Shown here: piece by piece, positions 7,730 to 15,053 of the stretch
Numbering within the stretch: the stretch's first letter is position 1
Layout: each line of letters begins with the position of its first letter
From: Bacteroidales bacterium UBA6360
GTDB taxonomy: Bacteria; Bacteroidota; Bacteroidia; Bacteroidales; UBA932
Direction: 5' to 3'
DNA: 64,000 nt
Assembly: GCA_002440085.1 (NCBI GenBank)
Contig: DJRM01000046.1
Span: 7,329-71,328, forward strand
The notes under the pieces: generated by a model
Databases searched by the model: none
Told to the model about the DNA's origin: nothing
Seen by the model: the letters and a program-made list of their open reading frames with translations, nothing else
Position numbers and translations under genes: made by a program

Positions 7730-8632
7730 TTATTCGGCGTCAGCCTTCGGAGCCTCCTCAACCGGAGCCTCTTCCGCCTTAGGAGTTTCCTCCTGTGCAG
7801 GAGCGGCCTCCTCGGCCGGAGCCTCGGCTACCGGAGCTGTCTCCTCTGCGGAATCCTCAGCTTTCGCGCCCTTGCGGGAACGGAGCTTCTTTCCAGCCAC
7901 CTGCTTGTCGTCAGCAACTTCTGGAGCTTCCTTTTCCTTCTCGAGTTTCCTTTCGTTCAGTCCCTCGTTGATGGCCTTGCAAAGCACGTCCATGATGTAG
8001 GAAATTGACTTTGCGGCATCGTCATTGGCCGGAATCACATAATCAATCGGAGTAGGATCGCAACAAGTATCAACCATAGCGATAACCGGAATGTTGAGAC
8101 GGTTTGCCTCTTTAACGGCATTCATCTCTTTCTGTACGTCCACTACGAAAAGTGCGGAAGGAAGGCGGCTGAGATCCTTGATTGAACCGAGGTTCTTCTC
8201 AAGCTTTGCGCGCTGACGGGTAATCTGGAGACGCTCGCGCTTTGCGAGTGTGTCGAACGTTCCATCTTCAATCATCTTGTCGATGGTGTTCATCTTCTTG
8301 ACTGCCTTACGGATGGTAGGGAAGTTGGTAAGCATACCGCCGGCCCAACGCTCTGTCACGTATGGCATGTTGACGGAAGCGGCCTTCTCGGAAACGATGT
8401 CCTTTGCCTGCTTCTTCGTGGCAACGAAAAGTACCTTGCGGCCTGAACGTGCAAGCTGTTTGAGTACATCCGCAGCCTCGTCAATCTTTACTATAGTCTT
8501 GTGCAGGTCGATGATGTGGATTCCGTTCTTCTGGTCGAAAATGTATGGGGCCATCTTAGGATTCCACTTTCTCGCCAGGTGTCCGAAATGAACACCCGCA
8601 TCAAGCAATTCCTGGAAATTTGATCTTGGCAT
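7730..8632 (-). CDS. rpsB: 30S ribosomal protein S2 with long acidic tail
   Basis: The 300-residue product belongs to the S2 family: the N-terminus LLDAGVHFGHLARKWNPKM and the segment DTCCDPTPIDYVIPANDDA are diagnostic. E. coli S2 is about 241 residues; here residues about 235-300 form an Ala/Glu/Pro-rich acidic extension (for example APAEEAAPAQEETPKAEE). The tail is probably disordered. The gene follows rpsI after a 213-base spacer with clear secondary structure, which may be an autoregulatory leader. Confidence 0.97.
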   Translation of the reverse strand: MPRSNFQELLDAGVHFGHLARKWNPKMAPYIFDQKNGIHIIDLHKTIVKIDEAADVLKQLARSGRKVLFVATKKQAKDIVSEKAASVNMPYVTERWAGGMLTNFPTIRKAVKKMNTIDKMIEDGTFDTLAKRERLQITRQRAKLEKNLGSIKDLSRLPSALFVVDVQKEMNAVKEANRLNIPVIAMVDTCCDPTPIDYVIPANDDAAKSISYIMDVLCKAINEGLNERKLEKEKEAPEVADDKQVAGKKLRSRKGAKAEDSAEETAPVAEAPAEEAAPAQEETPKAEEAPVEEAPKADAE

Positions 8633-8845
8633 TGTTTTAATTTTTTCTTTGTTTTTACTTTCCTCTCTTCGGCATGCCTTGCCTGAAGGAGGCTCTTTTC
8701 TTCATTCCGGAAGCAGCGGCCTTGCCGGTCTCCGAAATTTCCGCAGCCAGGCAATCTTCAGGCAGCCCGCCGGGATTCGCATCCCACGTCGGAGTCCTGA
8801 GATTTGGAACCGGACTGTGCTTTCAAGTAAATCTGGCAGTGACGA
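8633..8845 (-). promoter_or_regulatory. Structured spacer between rpsI and rpsB, candidate ribosomal-protein leader
   Basis: All other spacers in this operon are 9-36 bases, but this one is 213. On the minus strand it shows a hairpin GGGAT-GCGA-ATCCC (8772-8785) with a GNRA loop. It also has a perfect 9-bp long-range pair between 8756-8764 and 8680-8688, enclosing about 67 bases with further pairing potential around CCGG/CCGG. There is no U-tract after the last stem, so it is not an ordinary terminator. Control by S2 or a processing site are both possible. No exact match to a named RNA family can be claimed from reading. Confidence 0.55.
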
Positions 8846-9235
8846 TTAACGTTTGCTGAACTGGAAGCGTCTACGTGCACCAGGCTGACCCGGCTTCTTA
8901 CGCTCAACCTCACGGGCGTCACGTGTAAGGAAGCCTGCGGACTTGAGGGCCGGGCGGTATGCCTCACGGTCAATCTCGCAAAGGGCGCGGGAAATGCCGA
9001 GACGTGCAGCCTCAGCCTGACCTTTGATTCCGCCGCCGTCAAGGTTGATCTTGACGTCGAACTGGCCTTCAGTGCCGGTGACAGCAAAAGGCTGGTTGAC
9101 GATGTAGCGGAGTGAGTCCTCGCAGAAATAGTTGTCGAGTTCACGGCCGTTGATTGTCACATTGCCTTTTCCTGCTGAAACATAAACGCGAGCAACTGCT
9201 GATTTACGTCTTCCAAGGGCGTTTACTACTTTCAT
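8846..9235 (-). CDS. rpsI: 30S ribosomal protein S9
   Basis: A 129-residue product with the S9 signatures [20 protein letters not shown] at the start, [19 protein letters not shown] in the middle, and the C-terminal [17 protein letters not shown] that reaches the ribosomal P site. It starts 9 bases after rplM ends, the classical L13-S9 pair. Confidence 0.98.
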   Translation of the reverse strand: MKVVNALGRRKSAVARVYVSAGKGNVTINGRELDNYFCEDSLRYIVNQPFAVTGTEGQFDVKINLDGGGIKGQAEAARLGISRALCEIDREAYRPALKSAGFLTRDAREVERKKPGQPGARRRFQFSKR

Positions 9236-9244
9236 TGACTCTGC

Positions 9245-9697
9245 TTAAATTTCGTTTAACTTAATTTCTTTAGGGTTCTGTGCCTGATGCGGATGCTCAG
9301 GACCAGCGTAGAGGTAGAGGTTGTTGATGATCTTGCTGCCGAGACGATTCTTCGGGAGCATACCCTTGACAGCCATCCTCATAAGCTCTGTAGGCCTCTT
9401 CCTGAGGATTTCGGCAGGTGTGGTGAAGCGCTGGCCGCCGGGGTTACCGGTGTAGCGGACATACACCCTGTCGGTCATCTTCTTGCCCGTGAGTCTCACC
9501 TTGTCGGCGTTGACGATGATGACGTTGTCACCACAGTCAAGGTTCGGGGTGAACGAAGGCTTGTTCTTACCGCGGAGGATAAGGGCAACCCTTGAGGCAA
9601 GACGGCCGAGCACCAAGTCGGTAGCATCAATCACAAACCACTCTTTCTTGATATCGCCGGCTTTCAGCGATACAGTTTTGTAACTTTGTGTGTCCAT
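9245..9697 (-). CDS. rplM: 50S ribosomal protein L13
   Basis: A 150-residue product with L13 landmarks: WFVIDATDLVLGRLAS, NVIIVNADKVRLTGKK, and RMAVKGMLPKNRLG followed by LYLYAGPEHPHQAQ. L13 is an early assembly protein of the large subunit. It is first in the operon, 60-odd bases from a textbook promoter at 9759-9789. Confidence 0.98.
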   Translation of the reverse strand: MDTQSYKTVSLKAGDIKKEWFVIDATDLVLGRLASRVALILRGKNKPSFTPNLDCGDNVIIVNADKVRLTGKKMTDRVYVRYTGNPGGQRFTTPAEILRKRPTELMRMAVKGMLPKNRLGSKIINNLYLYAGPEHPHQAQNPKEIKLNEI

Positions 9698-9758
9698 CTT
9701 GATTGTTAATGGTTAATACTTAATACTTTAGTTGCGTCCCTATACCACATAGGGGCTG

Positions 9759-9789
9759 CAAAGGTAGTAATTTTTTATTTCCTGACAAA
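9759..9789 (-). promoter_or_regulatory. Promoter of the rplM-rpsI-rpsB-tsf operon
   Basis: On the minus strand TTTG (9789-9786), exactly 19 bases, then TACCTTTG (9766-9759): a perfect match to the Bacteroidetes TTTG-N19-TAnnTTTG promoter. Transcription should start near 9752, leaving a leader of about 55 bases. Confidence 0.85.
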
Positions 9790-9975
9790 ATAAATGTTGA
9801 CTTCCTCCATTTACAGAGCAAGTCAACACCTGAAATTCACGCGACAAGGCGGCATCAGCCGCCGCGATGGAGGGATGGAGTGAAACGGAAGACCGGAGTC
9901 GCCCGACGTAACGAAGTGAAGTCGGCATGCCCCTAATAGGGGCTGTCGCGTCAGCGACTGGGGTTAAAAGACCAT
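9790..9975. other. Hairpin-rich non-coding stretch between rplM promoter and pfkA
   Basis: No convincing gene is present. In plus-strand order there are four inverted repeats: TTGACTT/AAGTCAA (arms near 9796 and 9821), GGCGGC-ATCA-GCCGCC (near 9850), GCCCC-TAATA-GGGGC (near 9930) and GTCGC-GTCA-GCGAC (near 9945). The region could encode a structured small RNA, serve as a composite terminator, or be a REP-like intergenic element. Confidence 0.5.
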
Positions 9976-9977
9976 TT

Positions 9978-10009
9978 CATGTCTTGTCAATTTATATCGA
10001 CAAGACATG
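9978..10009 (-). terminator. Hairpin spanning the pfkA stop codon
   Basis: Perfect 11-bp arms CATGTCTTGTC (9978-9988) and GACAAGACATG (9999-10009) flank a 10-base loop that contains the pfkA stop codon. On the minus strand the hairpin is followed by AAATGGTCTTTTAA, a weak U-run. It may terminate pfkA transcription or protect its 3' end. Confidence 0.6.
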
Positions 10010-10972
10010 AAGCACGTTAATGAGTTCGCGGTCAATCGGCTTGTCAATCTTGATGGCCTTGTTGAACGGAACATAGACAATCTTGTCGTTGGAGATGCCG
10101 ACCATCACGTTGCGCTGCCCGTCGTTCAGGGCGTCAATCGCCGCAACGCCCAGCCGGCTCGCGAGAATGCGGTCGAACGCGCTCGGGGTGCCTCCCCTCT
10201 GGAGATGGCCGAGTATGGTCACGCGCACGTCGTACTGAGGATACTCTGTCCTGATTCTCTCGGCATAGTGCATTGCCCCGCCGTCCTTCTTGCTCTCGGA
10301 GACAATGACAATCGAACTGTTCTTGCTCTTGCGGAATCCCCTGCTGATGAACTGCTCCAGCTGGTCGACGTCGGTCTGATCCTCCGGGATGATGGCGGCC
10401 TCGGCCCCCGAGGCAATCGCGCTGTTCTGCGCGAGGAAACCGGCGTCACGCCCCATGACCTCGATGAAGAAGATGCGGTCGTGCGAAGTCGCGGTGTCGC
10501 GAATTTTGTCGACGCATTCGACTATAGTGTTGAGCGCCGTGTCGTATCCTATCGTGTAGTCCGTGCCATAGAGGTCGTTGTCAATCGTTCCCGGAAGCCC
10601 GATGCACGGAACGTCAAACTCCTTCGCGAAGACCTGCGCGCCGGCAAGCGAGCCGTTTCCTCCTATTATAATAAGGGCATCAATGCCGGCCGCCTTCATG
10701 TTGTCGTATGCGATTTTTCGGCCTTCGGGAGTCATAAATGCCTCGGAACGCGCGGTCTTGAGAATTGTTCCGCCGCGCTGTATGGTGTTGCTGACAGACT
10801 GCGAGGTAAACTCCGTAATTTCGTTGTTGATAAGACCCTCATAACCCCTGTATATACCCATGACTTTCCATCCGTTGTAGATAGAAGCCCTTGTCACGGC
10901 CCTTACAGCCGCATTCATTCCGGGAGCGTCTCCGCCGGAGGTGAGCACTCCCACTGTAGAAATCTTTGCCAT
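9992..10972 (-). CDS. pfkA: ATP-dependent 6-phosphofructokinase
   Basis: A 326-residue glycolytic enzyme that phosphorylates fructose 6-phosphate. It shows [15 protein letters not shown] (ATP site, residues about 12-26), GGNGSLAGA (about 102; the Gly after Asn marks the ATP-dependent rather than PPi-dependent class), PGTIDNDL with the catalytic Asp, and [11 protein letters not shown] (fructose 6-phosphate site). The ATG at 10972 was chosen over a TTG two codons upstream. A divergent Dus gene lies across 126 bases that include a CCGGCA/TGCCGG hairpin at about 11034-11051. Confidence 0.96.
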   Translation of the reverse strand: MAKISTVGVLTSGGDAPGMNAAVRAVTRASIYNGWKVMGIYRGYEGLINNEITEFTSQSVSNTIQRGGTILKTARSEAFMTPEGRKIAYDNMKAAGIDALIIIGGNGSLAGAQVFAKEFDVPCIGLPGTIDNDLYGTDYTIGYDTALNTIVECVDKIRDTATSHDRIFFIEVMGRDAGFLAQNSAIASGAEAAIIPEDQTDVDQLEQFISRGFRKSKNSSIVIVSESKKDGGAMHYAERIRTEYPQYDVRVTILGHLQRGGTPSAFDRILASRLGVAAIDALNDGQRNVMVGISNDKIVYVPFNKAIKIDKPIDRELINVLHVLSI

Positions 10973-11072
10973 AATCAATAAAATGAGCCGCGATAAGCAA
11001 CAAAATTCGTGCTATTTTCAGGCCTTATAGCAAGCCGGCACGATTGCCGGGCGACATTCCGGCAAAATGTAT

Positions 11073-11080
11073 TAACTTTG
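11073..11080 (+). promoter_or_regulatory. -7 box of the dus-lpxK operon
   Basis: TAACTTTG on the plus strand, 18 bases before the ATG at 11099. It lies after a more distant in-frame ATG at 11009, which supports the downstream start. Confidence 0.65.
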
Positions 11081-11098
11081 GAAGATTTTTGGATAACA

Positions 11099-12139
11099 AT
11101 GAAAATTGGAGAGAATATAGATTTGGGGGAGCAGCCTCTGTTCCTTGCGCCGATGGAGGATGTGACGGATCCGTCGTTCCGGTGGGTGTGCAAGGAATAC
11201 GGGGCGGACATGATGTACACTGAATTCATATCCTCGGACGGACTGATACGCGACGCGCGGAAATCGCTTGAAAAGCTGAAGACCTACGACTTCGAGGCGC
11301 CGATTGGCATACAGATTTACGGAAGCATTCCCGAGGCGATGGTCGATGCTGCTGTGATGGCGGACAGGGCGACGGAGCTCGTGGAGACACATGGTGCCGA
11401 CGTCATAGACATAAACTTCGGATGTCCGGTGAGCAAGATTGCGCGGCGCGGGGCAGGAAGCGGGATGATGCGCGAGCCTGACAAGATGGTGGACATCACG
11501 CGTAGGGTCGTGGATGCGGTGAAAAAGCCAGTTACAGTGAAGACACGCCTTGGATGGGACGAGGACTCGAAGATTATCGTCGAACTCGCGGAGAGACTTC
11601 AGGACACGGGAATACAGGCACTTACGATTCACGGGCGCACGCGCTGCCAGATGTACAAGGGCGAGGCGGACTGGACTCTGATAGGGCAGGTGAAGAACAA
11701 TCCGAGGATGCATATACCCATTATAGGTAACGGGGATATTAGGACGCCGCAGGACGCCAAGAATGCGTTTGACCGCTATGGAGTGGACGGGATTATGATA
11801 GGACGCGCGACTTTCGGACATCCGTGGATATTCAGGGAAATAAAACACTATCTCCAAACGGGGGAACTTCTCCCTCCGATGAGTGTCGCCGAAAGGGTGG
11901 AACTCGCGAAGCGCCACCTCGCCAAGTCGATAGAAATCAAGGGAGAACATGTCGGGGTCATAGAGATGCGTCGGCATCTCTCATGTTATTTCAAGGGACT
12001 CCCGGAGTTCAAGGAGACGAGGCTCCGTCTTGTGACGCTTTATGACATACCGCAGATTTACGCCACACTCGACTATGTGGCACAGCGATGGGGCGAGTGC
12101 TCGCCGGAGGCTTCATCAGTCTACGACGAAAACATATAA
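11099..12139 (+). CDS. dusB: tRNA-dihydrouridine synthase (DusB-like)
   Basis: A 346-residue FMN enzyme that reduces uridines in tRNA D-loops. Visible motifs are LAPMEDVTDPSFR near the start (FMN phosphate barrel strand), DINFGCPVSKI with the catalytic Cys near residue 105, KTRLGWD, LTIHGRTRCQMYKGEADW and IIGNGDI. The start follows the -7 box at 11073-11080. lpxK follows after 14 bases, so the two are probably co-transcribed. The subfamily (DusB) is inferred from overall pattern. Confidence 0.93.
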   Translation: MKIGENIDLGEQPLFLAPMEDVTDPSFRWVCKEYGADMMYTEFISSDGLIRDARKSLEKLKTYDFEAPIGIQIYGSIPEAMVDAAVMADRATELVETHGADVIDINFGCPVSKIARRGAGSGMMREPDKMVDITRRVVDAVKKPVTVKTRLGWDEDSKIIVELAERLQDTGIQALTIHGRTRCQMYKGEADWTLIGQVKNNPRMHIPIIGNGDIRTPQDAKNAFDRYGVDGIMIGRATFGHPWIFREIKHYLQTGELLPPMSVAERVELAKRHLAKSIEIKGEHVGVIEMRRHLSCYFKGLPEFKETRLRLVTLYDIPQIYATLDYVAQRWGECSPEASSVYDENI

Positions 12140-12153
12140 CCGAAAAGACAAAT

Positions 12154-13281
12154 ATGATTGACAGGATTCTTCTTTTTCCATATTATCTGACTCTCAAGAC
12201 ACGTCATTTTCTCTACGACCACGGACTCCGCAAGGTTCACGGGAGCGAGGTCCCGTCAATAGGGATAGGCAACATCACGGTTGGTGGAACGGGAAAGACG
12301 CCGCACACCGAACTGATTATCAGAATGTTGCTCCGCAGCAAGAAGTGGGACGGAAAGAATGTGGCGGTGCTGTCGAGAGGCTACAGACGCAGGCTGAAAG
12401 GGTTTCAGATTGTGGAGGCCGACGGTTCGGCGAGGGATTTCGGAGACGAGCCTCTCCAGATTAAGAAGAAGTTTCCCGGCATCACTGTGGCCGTTGACAA
12501 GGACAGGGTCGAGGGATGCAGGATTCTGGGAGACCCGAAGGCCTTTCTGGAGAGCAAGAAGTCGCGCAAATGCAGGGCAAAGGAAATCACGAGAGCAGAT
12601 GTGCTGGTCTTGGACGACTGCTTCCAGTTCAGGGCATTGAGACCGAACCTGTCGATTGTGCTCGTGGACTACAACAGGCCGACGTTCAAGGACAGCCTGT
12701 TGCCGTTAGGGAGGCTCAGGGATCTGCCGGAGAGAGTGGCCGAGGCCGACGCGCTCGTGGTGTCGAAATGCCCGTGGGAGATGAATCCGTGGGAGATGGA
12801 CAAGTGGGCGCTGTCGCTCGGAATCGAGAGATATAACCAGAAGGACTGTTTCGGATGGCGCTGCGACAACGGGCGCAAGCAGTATCTGTTCTTCACAAAA
12901 ATCGGCTACGACGAGGCCCGGCCCGTGTTTCCCGAAGGCAACAGCCGCTACCTCTACTCCAAGATGGCGGTGATGTTCAGCGGCATTGCGGATGACACTC
13001 CGTTCTCGGAGCAGCTCCGCCTGAGCTACAGGCTTGTCGGACACCTCAAGTTCGGAGACCACCACAAGTTCACGAAATCGGACATCTCGTCCATCCGCGC
13101 CATTGCCTCCGCACACCCAACATCACTGATAATCACCACGGAGAAGGATTACCAACGCATCCGGGACTGCCGGGACGTCCCCGAGGATCTGCGCCAAAGG
13201 ATGTTCTACATGCCAATCCGCGCCCAGTTTCTCTCCGATGACGAGCGCGCCGTCTTCGCGGGGCTGATTAACGGGTTATGA
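12154..13281 (+). CDS. lpxK: Tetraacyldisaccharide 4'-kinase LpxK
   Basis: The 375-residue inner membrane enzyme phosphorylates the lipid A precursor at the 4' position, so the organism makes lipopolysaccharide. An N-terminal hydrophobic helix (about residues 4-20) is followed by the P-loop GNITVGGTGKTPHTEL, then VAVLSRGYRRR, DEPLQIKKK and DDCFQFRAL, all landmarks of LpxK. The ATG at 12154 gives the family N-terminus; an upstream ATG at 12088 would overlap the dus gene. Confidence 0.94.
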   Translation: MIDRILLFPYYLTLKTRHFLYDHGLRKVHGSEVPSIGIGNITVGGTGKTPHTELIIRMLLRSKKWDGKNVAVLSRGYRRRLKGFQIVEADGSARDFGDEPLQIKKKFPGITVAVDKDRVEGCRILGDPKAFLESKKSRKCRAKEITRADVLVLDDCFQFRALRPNLSIVLVDYNRPTFKDSLLPLGRLRDLPERVAEADALVVSKCPWEMNPWEMDKWALSLGIERYNQKDCFGWRCDNGRKQYLFFTKIGYDEARPVFPEGNSRYLYSKMAVMFSGIADDTPFSEQLRLSYRLVGHLKFGDHHKFTKSDISSIRAIASAHPTSLIITTEKDYQRIRDCRDVPEDLRQRMFYMPIRAQFLSDDERAVFAGLINGL

Positions 13282-13351
13282 TGCTCCCATAGAACATTTG
13301 GGGATTTTGCACACAAATGCCCGAAAACATTTGGGGATTTCGACATAAAGT

Positions 13352-13963
13352 TCAGTCCAGCCATTTTTTAAAAATGGCCGCAGAAAAGAGACTGACGGCA
13401 GCGTTCACCAGAACCGACGCGCCAAGAAGTATGAGCAAGGTCCAGAAAACGGCTCCCCTTATCGCGTTCTGCAACTGAGCCTCCGTATAACTCAGGATAT
13501 TATGAAGCGTGAACGCCTGACCGGACCTGTCAAATTCATCGAGATGGGATTCCGTACTCTCGGCGAAGAGTTCCAACGCCGTCAAAAAATAGTTCGTGGA
13601 AACATAGGCGGCAATGATGCCACCGCCGCAGTTTCTTGCGATTGTGCCTCGCAGCCCCCTGCCCTGCTCGGCAATTTCGCGGAGCTCCTCCTTGTCGAGA
13701 ACTTCACTCCCTATGCCCGGATACATGGATTCAAACCTGTTCTCAAGATGTTCAATCCCACCCCTCAACGAGTTCGAGGCCGCCTTAGGGATAAAGACGA
13801 TTCCGGTGGAAATGAGCATGATCACAGCTGTTATGAGGCTGACTGCGATTATAAGCATCATGCGGGTTTGACGCTCTTCAATCCTGTTTATAAAAAAGTG
13901 GACCGTCAGAAAGCAGAGGCCGGCGGATAATACGGACACGAGTACGGACAGAAAAATTATCAT
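13352..13963 (-). CDS. Uncharacterised membrane protein
   Basis: A 203-residue protein not recognised. It has two N-terminal membrane helices (about 3-25 and 36-60), a soluble middle of about 100 residues (with LENRFESMYPGIGSEVLDK and a Gly-rich GGGIIAAYVSTNYF) and a C-terminal helix (about 172-195). It overlaps nothing and begins 2 bases after the stop of the 143-residue gene upstream, so it is the third gene of a small operon with two other unknown proteins. The last codons lie in a GCCATTTTT/AAAAATGGC palindrome. Confidence 0.75.
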   Translation of the reverse strand: MIIFLSVLVSVLSAGLCFLTVHFFINRIEERQTRMMLIIAVSLITAVIMLISTGIVFIPKAASNSLRGGIEHLENRFESMYPGIGSEVLDKEELREIAEQGRGLRGTIARNCGGGIIAAYVSTNYFLTALELFAESTESHLDEFDRSGQAFTLHNILSYTEAQLQNAIRGAVFWTLLILLGASVLVNAAVSLFSAAIFKKWLD

Positions 13964-13965
13964 GC

Positions 13966-14397
13966 CTAAAGTTCATAAATCTTCACGACAGTCTGCTGCT
14001 TATGGCAGGATCTCCTCATACGGGCCGCAAGAGGCTCGCGGAACTGCTTCAGCAGACGAGGATATTCGCCGCCACGTCCGAGATCTCTCAAAACAAGGAT
14101 GGCAAGAAGCCTTCCGCATGGAGCCTGAAGATAGTCCTTGAAACTGGAAGGCACAAGCCTCGGTGTGTTGCGGCGCATAAGAATGGAATATTTCCGTTTC
14201 TTTTCCTTCCATGACCGGAAAATCCTGAGCGAACGGTTGCAGCAGAAAAGGCCGGGGATTACACAAAGGGCGCATATCCACCAGCTAAAACAAACGAATG
14301 ACACCGACACAAGGCCAATCCCCCCTATAAAGAGGAGAATGGCGTATGTGTTCAGAAAGAGAAACCTTGGAACCGTAGATATTCCGGGTTCAGCCAT
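13966..14397 (-). CDS. Uncharacterised small membrane protein
   Basis: A 143-residue protein with two adjacent hydrophobic helices (about residues 15-55, ILLFIGGIGLVSVSFVCF and WWICALCVIPGLFCC) and a basic C-terminal half rich in Arg and Lys (WKEKKRKYSILMRR). The ATG at 14397 was chosen since upstream in-frame starts would run through the preceding gene. Spacing of 16 bases upstream and 2 bases downstream indicates one operon. No family was recognised. Confidence 0.65.
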   Translation of the reverse strand: MAEPGISTVPRFLFLNTYAILLFIGGIGLVSVSFVCFSWWICALCVIPGLFCCNRSLRIFRSWKEKKRKYSILMRRNTPRLVPSSFKDYLQAPCGRLLAILVLRDLGRGGEYPRLLKQFREPLAARMRRSCHKQQTVVKIYEL

Positions 14398-14413
14398 TTC
14401 CGCCAAAATACTA

Positions 14414-14851
14414 CTACTGCGCGGCGGATATCGCCTTATAGAACGCGTCCACAATCTTCTGTGCCTCAGACTCATCGGAGGTAGAAAGAAGAACTGAGGT
14501 ACGCTGGGTGAAAGCATCATAATAGAGACTATAGGCCTGGCAGAAACAGCCGAGGAAAGTGCCTTCCTTTGTATATCCGACCTCCTTGACGCTGCTCGGC
14601 AGCACATATTTCACATTCTTGCCCGCATTCAGCACCCAAAGTGCCGTAAACTGGATGACCTCAATGACACGCTTGTTAGTGATGACGACATAGCCTTTAC
14701 GCTTGTTTCCAAGGATAAGGTTGATGAATTTCACCACCTGCCCCACTAACTTTGCAATAGGATTTGCGCTGGTTGCCCAAAGTTCAGCTTCGAGTTCAGC
14801 CACGAGAGTTTCGCCCTCCGTGAGGATGACGCCGGATTTTAATTTTTCCAT
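14414..14851 (-). CDS. Small protein with bacterial PH-like fold
   Basis: A 145-residue protein without a signal peptide. The segments GETLVAELEAELW and KRKGYVVITNKRVIEV followed by SSVKEVGY resemble the repeating strands of bacterial pleckstrin-homology-like domains, where an ITNKR-type turn is common; this is inference. It is the first gene of a three-gene operon whose other products are membrane proteins, so it may be the cytosolic partner. The start is 16 bases downstream of a run of eight G on the coding strand (14868-14875). Confidence 0.65.
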   Translation of the reverse strand: MEKLKSGVILTEGETLVAELEAELWATSANPIAKLVGQVVKFINLILGNKRKGYVVITNKRVIEVIQFTALWVLNAGKNVKYVLPSSVKEVGYTKEGTFLGCFCQAYSLYYDAFTQRTSVLLSTSDESEAQKIVDAFYKAISAAQ

Positions 14852-14867
14852 AATGTTGCAGTCTTTG

Positions 14868-14875
14868 CCCCCCCC
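14868..14875 (-). repeat. G8 homopolymer in the leader of the three-gene operon
   Basis: Eight consecutive C on the plus strand (G on the coding strand) lie 16 bases upstream of the ATG at 14851, in the ribosome-binding region. Such tracts can vary in length by slippage. The surrounding gap 14852-15053 holds a GGAAGG/CCTTCC hairpin near 14920 and a possible -7 box TATTTTTG at 15049-15042, and no gene. Confidence 0.6.
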
Positions 14876-15053
14876 TATTGGTTAATTTCATTATGAGTGC
14901 CTCAGGAAGGATGGGGGACTCTTACCTTCCGGACACCGCCGTATAACAGAAAACGGTCGTGATAGGGTTCAACATATCATATCTTCCGAAAAAGATGGTC
15001 AAGTCTTCGGATGGCGAATTTACATAAATACTATGAAATATCAAAAATATTTT

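Noticed and set aside
10007..10981. A 324-codon open frame on the plus strand
   Set aside because: It is antisense to pfkA and shows no family features.
13290..13345. Possible CRISPR remnant from the spaced TTTGGGGATT repeats
   Set aside because: Only two units occur here, the repeat is about 14 bases, and no cas gene is present.
13360..13378. GCCATTTTT-T-AAAAATGGC palindrome taken as a terminator
   Set aside because: It lies within the final codons of the 13352-13963 gene, has a loop of only one base and no following T-run outside the palindrome.
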